NCBI GenBank assembly: GCA_003224835.1
Contig: QHZX01000349.1
Coordinates: 1 to 10,991 of the forward strand
Direction: 5' to 3'
Source: Acidobacteriota bacterium
Lineage (GTDB): Bacteria > Acidobacteriota > Terriglobia > Terriglobales > Acidobacteriaceae
Length of the DNA stretch: 10,991 bases
Program-made: the position numbers and the translations under genes
Notes under the pieces: model-generated
What the model was told of the DNA's origin: nothing
Databases searched by the model: none
Seen by the model: only the letters and a program-made list of their open reading frames with translations
Shown here: one piece after another, positions 6,992-10,991 of the stretch
Layout: each line of letters starts with the position of its first letter
Position numbering within the stretch: the stretch's first letter is position 1

Positions 6992-8536
6992 TTACAGCTC
7001 CCACCCTTTGCGCCGTTCCGGTTGCACAAACTTCTGTCCTGCGGCGGAGCTGACCTTTAGATTCGCGCGGTCCCAGTGCAGTCGCTCTCCCGTGCAGCTG
7101 GCGATGTTTCCCAGCAGCAAGGTCTCGGTCACCAGGCCTTCGAATTCGAAATTTCCGCCTGGCTTGGCCTTGCCACCTTTGCAGGCATCGAGCCACTCGC
7201 GTTCATTTCCGGGAGAACGCGGCAGCGTCTTCGGAGGCGGCACGAAGCTACGCATCTTCTCTTCCGGAATCAAGCGCGGATTCTCGCCGTTGAATCCGCA
7301 GAAAATCTTGCCGTGGTCGCCGATGAACAGCAGCCCCTCGTCATTTTCGTTTCCGCCCTGGAAAGAAACATTTTCTGCCAGCTCCTCGGGACGGGCGGGC
7401 ATCAAGCCGCCGTCGTACCATGTGAACCTCACGGGGGGCATGTCGCTTCTGGCCGGGAACTCATAGCGCACAATGGAGGCCAGGGGATAAGTTTCTTCGT
7501 AGCGATCGCTGGAGCTCGCTTCCACTGTCAATGGGGCTTCGAGCTTCAACACGCGAAAGATGGTATCGAAGCTATAGGATCCCATGTCGCCGAGTGCGCC
7601 GCAGCCGAAGTCGCTCCATCCGCGCCAGGAAAACGGCAAATACACATGATTGAATGGGCGTTCAGGCGCCGGGCCGAGCCACAGGTCCCAATCCAGTCCG
7701 GCGGGCACGGGATCCTGCTCCTTCGGGCGCTCCATACCTTGTAGCCAAAACGGGCGGCTCGACCAGTTTTGTACCTGCCGAACCGGGCCGATCACGCCAG
7801 CCCAGATCCATTCACAGAGCAGACGCGTATCTTCAGAAGCCTGATTGGCGACGGCGATCTGCGTCGCGACTCCGGTTTGCTTCGCCACTTCCGCCATGCG
7901 CCGCGCTTCGTAGATCGTGTGAGTCAGCGGCTTTTGACAGAAAACGTGCTTGCCCTTCTTCATTGCGGCAATGGATGCTGCTGCGTGGAGATTATCGGTC
8001 GTGCAGACAACCACTGCGTCAAGATCTTTCTGCTTTTCCAGGAGTTCGCGGAAATCAACGTAAGCGGCGCAACCTTTGTATTGTCCCGAGCGCTGCTGGG
8101 TGGCGTAATACCCGTTCACGACTTTCTGCGCGGGTTCGCGTCCGGCCACACCGCTGGTCACACGCAACGTATGGCTCAACTGAAGCGGCTGGTCAGGGCT
8201 AAGCCACTCCCAACCGGAATCGACGCCGAGCAGTTTACGGACTGATTTGCAGAATTCTTGCGTGTCCCATTGTGGATAATTCGCGGCACTCTGAGTCACA
8301 TCGCAGACAGCGATGCCCTGCACGTCAGGCTCGCCCAGGAAATGGAGCATCACGCGGAAACCCTGCGCGCCCACGCCAATAAATGCGACGTTGATCTTGT
8401 CGCTCGGAGAAACGTATTTCGTCCCGCCTAGCACGCGGCGCGGAACGATGGTGACACCGACGGCGGCGGCCGTACTTTGTGCAATAAATTTCCGTCGAGA
8501 AACCGGCTTACCTGAAGACTGAAGCTGATTATTCAC
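6992..8536 (-). CDS. Tat-exported Gfo/Idh/MocA family oxidoreductase
   Basis: The 514-residue product carries a twin-arginine signal, SRRKFIAQS (13-21), and a hydrophobic stretch to about 31. An N-terminal Rossmann fold binds NAD(P): KINVAFIGVGAQGFRV with G54-x-G56-x-x-G59. The family segment GKHVFCQKPLTHTIYEARRM (195-214) contains Lys202 of the usual E-K-P motif, here Q-K-P. The C-terminal alpha/beta domain includes the FSWRGWSDFGCGALGDMGSY region, typical of the exported subfamily of Acidobacteriota and Planctomycetes. The family oxidises or reduces sugars and related polyols; Zymomonas glucose-fructose oxidoreductase is an exported example with tightly held NADP. The substrate here cannot be told. 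The start is GTG at 8536, supported by GGAGG six bases upstream and by the signal peptide. It is first in a probable two-gene operon with the isomerase-like gene. Confidence 0.93.
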   Translation of the reverse strand: MNNQLQSSGKPVSRRKFIAQSTAAAVGVTIVPRRVLGGTKYVSPSDKINVAFIGVGAQGFRVMLHFLGEPDVQGIAVCDVTQSAANYPQWDTQEFCKSVRKLLGVDSGWEWLSPDQPLQLSHTLRVTSGVAGREPAQKVVNGYYATQQRSGQYKGCAAYVDFRELLEKQKDLDAVVVCTTDNLHAAASIAAMKKGKHVFCQKPLTHTIYEARRMAEVAKQTGVATQIAVANQASEDTRLLCEWIWAGVIGPVRQVQNWSSRPFWLQGMERPKEQDPVPAGLDWDLWLGPAPERPFNHVYLPFSWRGWSDFGCGALGDMGSYSFDTIFRVLKLEAPLTVEASSSDRYEETYPLASIVRYEFPARSDMPPVRFTWYDGGLMPARPEELAENVSFQGGNENDEGLLFIGDHGKIFCGFNGENPRLIPEEKMRSFVPPPKTLPRSPGNEREWLDACKGGKAKPGGNFEFEGLVTETLLLGNIASCTGERLHWDRANLKVSSAAGQKFVQPERRKGWEL

Positions 8537-8970
8537 TTTGGCCCTCCGCAGGAACTGGATAATGTAAATGAAATCACGGTTCTCTGGCGCGCAAAAATTT
8601 CGTCATCGATATTTGGACATCGAAGAAAGCCATTCTTGTGCAATGTCCGGCAAAGGCCCTGTATATCTCTAGAACTTTTGACAACTCGTAAAAAGCTCAA
8701 CCCAACCGGATTGCCACCGGAATCTTCGATTGGCCGCATATACGGCTTCCAGGTTCCGTCCGTGAATCTCCCCTGCCACTGCACGCAAAGAGGGCGCTAT
8801 GATCACGTGGAACAGCGGCCATTTATTTCCGCGCAGATCCGTCTTCCCGAAGCTTTGATCTGTTGAACCAAGGCATGTAATGGATTTTAGTCGTGGCACG
8901 CAGTCGATCGATGAAATATCGCCCATGCCCCTCATTGACACTGGTCCAAATGCCTTAATGCTCTACGCTT
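8537..8970. other. 434-bp intergenic gap with no recognised gene
   Basis: The gap lies between the deacetylase pseudogene stop and the oxidoreductase start, both on the - strand. It should hold the promoter of the oxidoreductase operon, but no strong -35/-10 pair is visible by eye. Open - strand frames of 83 and 90 codons overlap here; neither resembles a known family. The 83-codon frame (8533-8784) ends in TGA overlapping the GTG of the oxidoreductase, which is probably chance. No hairpin with a T-run, tRNA or clear repeat was seen. Confidence 0.45.
8543..8547 (-). promoter_or_regulatory. Ribosome-binding site of the oxidoreductase gene
   Basis: GGAGG on the - strand is followed by the six bases GCCAAA and then the GTG start codon at 8536. 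It fixes the start of this gene at a non-ATG codon; no in-frame ATG precedes the twin-arginine motif. Confidence 0.75.
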
Positions 8971-9928
8971 TTAGCGCGAACCGGCCAGCGGTGTCCAAAA
9001 AACTTCTTCCGACTTCACGAACGATTCCATTTCGCGTTGGTGTTCAGGCATTCCGACTACCGGAATGTTATGGGCCTGGATAGATTTCAGCTTTCGCTCC
9101 GCCTGCTCCGGTGTGAGCGGGACGCGTCTCGGCGGCGGCCATGGCAGACCGCGCGGAACCACTTCGCCATCAACTTTGCGCGATTCAAACGGCTGCTTCG
9201 GTGTCACTCCAGTCGGGAAAGGCCATGCCGGCAATCCATGGACAAGATAGGTATAGAGCGCGCCTTTGTATCCCACCTGCTTCGCTGCGTCCCGCACAAA
9301 CCAGAATGCCGCACGATGGTCAATGTGGCCATCGGTTCCGTCGGTGACGTAAATTTCCGTAGGCTGCAACTTCTTCAGCAGTTCAACTAGATCCCCCATA
9401 ACAGAGCTACGCCGGTAAGCAGCAGGTTTGCCGTGCACGGCGGTGTGGTAGTCCTTCTGGCTGAGCGCGTAAGTTTCGTTTTTTGGTGAATTGCTGGCGA
9501 ATCACCTTGTCATCGGTACTTTCGTACAAATTGCCTAACTCGCCATCCGGGTAGCCGAGGATGATGAGGTCATCGGCTTTCCCACCCAGTATCTCAAGCG
9601 CATTGCGGCTCTCGTTCTGGCGCAATCGTGAAAGCGCAAAGAAGTCCTCGGGACCGACTTGATCAACGGCTTTATGGGTCACACCGGCTGCCGCATCAGG
9701 AAAACCATCACCGCTGGTGATCGCGACCACCTTCACCCGTGCTCCGTGCGCCAGTGCCTGCTGGATGATTCCGGCACAGCCAATCACTTCGTCGTCAGGA
9801 TGCGGCGCAAAAACCACAACCGACTCAGGGCGGGTTGGGCCGGATTGGGCAACCGCGGATGGCAGAGCGATGGGTATGGCGAACAGAGGTATCGATATTA
9901 GGCAAAGGCGCATTCGATTGTTGCTCAT
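8971..9928 (-). pseudogene. PIG-L/LmbE-family N-deacetylase, secreted, interrupted by a +1-base frameshift
   Basis: Two overlapping - strand frames, 9928 to 9407 and 9438 to 8971, together make one protein. Removing one base from the A6 tract at 9479-9484 joins them into a 318-residue product with no other fault. The repaired protein has a signal peptide (6-27, cleavage after AVA), the zinc motif AHPDDEV (42-48; His43, Asp45, Asp46) at the end of the first strand, the conserved SQKDYHTAVHGKP segment just after the frameshift (156-168), and the second metal motif DGHIDHRA (199-206). The family removes acetyl groups from N-acetylglucosaminyl lipids or related amino sugars with zinc. Start at ATG 9928, since it leaves a normal signal peptide; an upstream in-frame ATG at 10024 would place 32 unlike residues in front and overlap the palindromic element. 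The break could be a real mutation or a homopolymer sequencing error; without repair the N-terminal half lacks the second metal motif. Confidence 0.85.
9479..9484 (-). other. Homopolymer A6 frameshift site in the deacetylase gene
   Basis: The coding strand reads ACC AAA AAA CGA in the N-terminal frame. The expected reading is ACC AAA AAC GAA, which leads into the conserved ETYALSQKDYH segment. One extra A explains the whole break. A run of six is rather short for efficient transcriptional slippage, so mutation or base-calling error is the simpler explanation. Confidence 0.8.
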
Positions 9929-9993
9929 TGTTGTTTGAACCTCGAAACTCGAGCCCCGAAGCTTTGCAACCCGCTCCTGAGCAGAAAAATCAA

Positions 9994-10070
9994 GCCACGG
10001 ATCACGCGGATATCCACGGATCAATTAAGGACACGAGGTATTATTCGTGAAAATCTGTGCGATCGGTGGC
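9994..10070. repeat. Palindromic intergenic repeat element between hemB and the deacetylase gene
   Basis: The left arm (9994-10023) and the right arm (10041-10070) are imperfect inverted copies; about 22 of 30 positions pair, with GCCAC/GTGGC at the outer ends. The 17-bp centre is AT-rich. Within the left arm the 10-mer CCACGGATCA occurs twice exactly, at 9995-10004 and 10014-10023, with a diverged CGCGGATAT unit between, giving a GGAT repeat every 9-10 bp. It has the same architecture as the 3288-3380 element but a different sequence. From memory, CACGGAT-based elements of this kind are dispersed in many soil-bacterial genomes; this needs a genome search. Confidence 0.75.
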
Positions 10071-10081
10071 TGCTTTGGGTT

Positions 10082-10991
10082 TTAGGCTAACAATCTCGCC
10101 GCGTCTTTCGCGAAGTACGTCAGAATAATTCCAGCTCCCGCCCGCCGAATTGACGTCAGCGACTCCAAAATCACGCGATCGCGATCAATCCAATTATTTC
10201 GGGCCGCGGCTTCGATCATCGCGTACTCGCCCGAGACTTGATATGCCGCGACCGGCACATCAAATCGCTCGCGCGCGGCTGCGATCACGTCAAGATACGG
10301 CATGGCGGGCTTGATCATCACCATATCGGCGCCCTCTTCAATGTCGAGAGCGATCTCACGCATGGCTTCGTGAAAGTTGGCCCCGTCCATCTGATATGAA
10401 CGGCGGTCTCCAAATTGTGGCGTCGAATCCGCGGCCTCGCGGAATGGCCCGTAGAAGGCCGAAGCAAACTTGGCGGCGTAAGAAAGAATCGGCGTGTTCG
10501 CGAAGCCGGCTTCGTCGAGCGCTTTACGGATTGCTGCCACCCGGCCGTCCATCATGTCAGATGGTGCGATGATGTCCACTCCAGCGCGGGCTAATGAGGC
10601 TGATGTCCGCGCCAGCAGTTCAAGCGTGGCGTCGTTGATGATTTCATAGTCGGTGCCGGTAACAGGAGGACTCGCCACCGCGGCCCCAAGCGGTCTAGGA
10701 GAAGAAGGCTTGACCACCCCGCAATGTCCATGCGACATGTACTCGCAAAGGCAGACATCGCCGATAACAACCATGTCCGTAACTTCGGTCTTGATAGCCC
10801 TCGCGGCGCGCTGCACAATTCCGTTTTCGTCCCATGCGCCTGTGGCAACTTCGTCTTTTTTCTCTGGCAGACCAAACAAAATCACCGCAGGAACACCTGA
10901 CGAATGTGCTTCCGCCGTCTCGCGCACCGCTTGATCCACCGACAAATTAAATACCCCGGGCATGGAGCGCACTTCTTTACGAACACCTTCT
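10082..10991 (-). CDS. hemB: Delta-aminolevulinic acid dehydratase (porphobilinogen synthase), 5' end outside window
   Basis: HemB condenses two 5-aminolevulinate molecules to porphobilinogen in tetrapyrrole synthesis in the cytoplasm. The frame stays open to the window edge, upstream residues EGVRKEVRSMPGV match the family, and about 35-45 N-terminal residues are missing; the GTG at 10972 is internal. Counting from that codon, the catalytic Schiff-base lysines are Lys148 (SYAAKFASAFYGPFREA) and Lys201 (MVMIKPAMPYLD). The metal site DVCLCEYMSHGHCG has Cys74, Cys76 and Cys84, marking a zinc-dependent enzyme. The C-terminus has AAYQVSGEYAMIEAAA and LESLTSIRRAGAGIILTYFA, both conserved. Between the third cysteine and NDATLELL there are about 26 residues (VKPSSPRPLGAAVASPP...) where E. 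coli HemB has about 7, a Pro/Ala-rich insertion in the active-site lid region. The stop is 153 bp upstream of the deacetylase start, with a palindromic element between. Confidence 0.97.
   Translation of the reverse strand, partial: EGVRKEVRSMPGVFNLSVDQAVRETAEAHSSGVPAVILFGLPEKKDEVATGAWDENGIVQRAARAIKTEVTDMVVIGDVCLCEYMSHGHCGVVKPSSPRPLGAAVASPPVTGTDYEIINDATLELLARTSASLARAGVDIIAPSDMMDGRVAAIRKALDEAGFANTPILSYAAKFASAFYGPFREAADSTPQFGDRRSYQMDGANFHEAMREIALDIEEGADMVMIKPAMPYLDVIAAARERFDVPVAAYQVSGEYAMIEAAARNNWIDRDRVILESLTSIRRAGAGIILTYFAKDAARLLA

Noticed and set aside
8533..8784. 83-codon frame on the - strand ending in a TGA that overlaps the oxidoreductase GTG
   Set aside because: No family resemblance, cysteine-rich random-looking composition, GTG start with no clear ribosome-binding site; the overlap is likely chance.
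8669..8941. 90-codon frame on the - strand in the same gap
   Set aside because: No recognisable domain or ribosome-binding site, and it overlaps the 83-codon frame in another phase.
9479..9484. Programmed ribosomal frameshifting at the A6 tract
   Set aside because: The needed shift is +1, whereas A-rich slippery heptamers usually drive -1 shifts; no stimulatory structure was seen, and this family is normally encoded in one frame.

Overview
The window reads as ordinary chromosome from an Acidobacteriota-like bacterium (inference; Terriglobia/Koribacter-type is my best guess). The reasons are the moderately high GC, a Zn-type HemB, Tat-signal Gfo/Idh/MocA and sugar-isomerase proteins encoded side by side, a secreted Asp-box lipoprotein, and intergenic palindromic repeats of the kind common in soil Acidobacteriota. 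No 16S or other decisive taxonomic marker is present.

Layout. The left 1.7 kb is on the + strand: the last 26 codons of an unidentified gene (1-81), then a lipoprotein with six Asp-box repeats (209-1714). Everything else is on the - strand, so the lipoprotein gene and ftsZ converge on a 300-bp gap that holds a rho-independent terminator for ftsZ and a separate hairpin. In the direction of - strand transcription, from the right edge, the genes are: hemB (5' end outside the window); a PIG-L/LmbE-type deacetylase gene broken by a single-base frameshift; a 434-bp gap with no recognised gene; a Gfo/Idh/MocA oxidoreductase and a xylose-isomerase-like TIM-barrel protein, 24 bp apart and both with twin-arginine signals; and then the divisome genes ftsQ, ftsA and ftsZ.

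How the genes work together. FtsQ (membrane-anchored divisome linker), FtsA (actin-like membrane tether) and FtsZ (tubulin-like ring GTPase) form the usual distal end of the dcw cluster. Here the genes upstream of ftsQ are sugar-enzyme genes rather than mur or ddl genes. The oxidoreductase/isomerase pair probably acts on sugars outside the cytoplasm. HemB makes porphobilinogen for tetrapyrroles and has no evident link to its neighbours.

The most unusual points are two unrelated imperfect palindromic elements (3288-3380 between ftsA and ftsZ; 9994-10070 between hemB and the deacetylase gene), a strongly basic, proline-rich C-terminal tail of about 130 residues on FtsQ, a roughly 19-residue insertion beside the zinc cysteines of HemB, and the A6-tract frameshift in the deacetylase gene. 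I saw no CRISPR array, tRNA, rRNA, recognisable insertion sequence, defence system or other clear undescribed multi-gene system.
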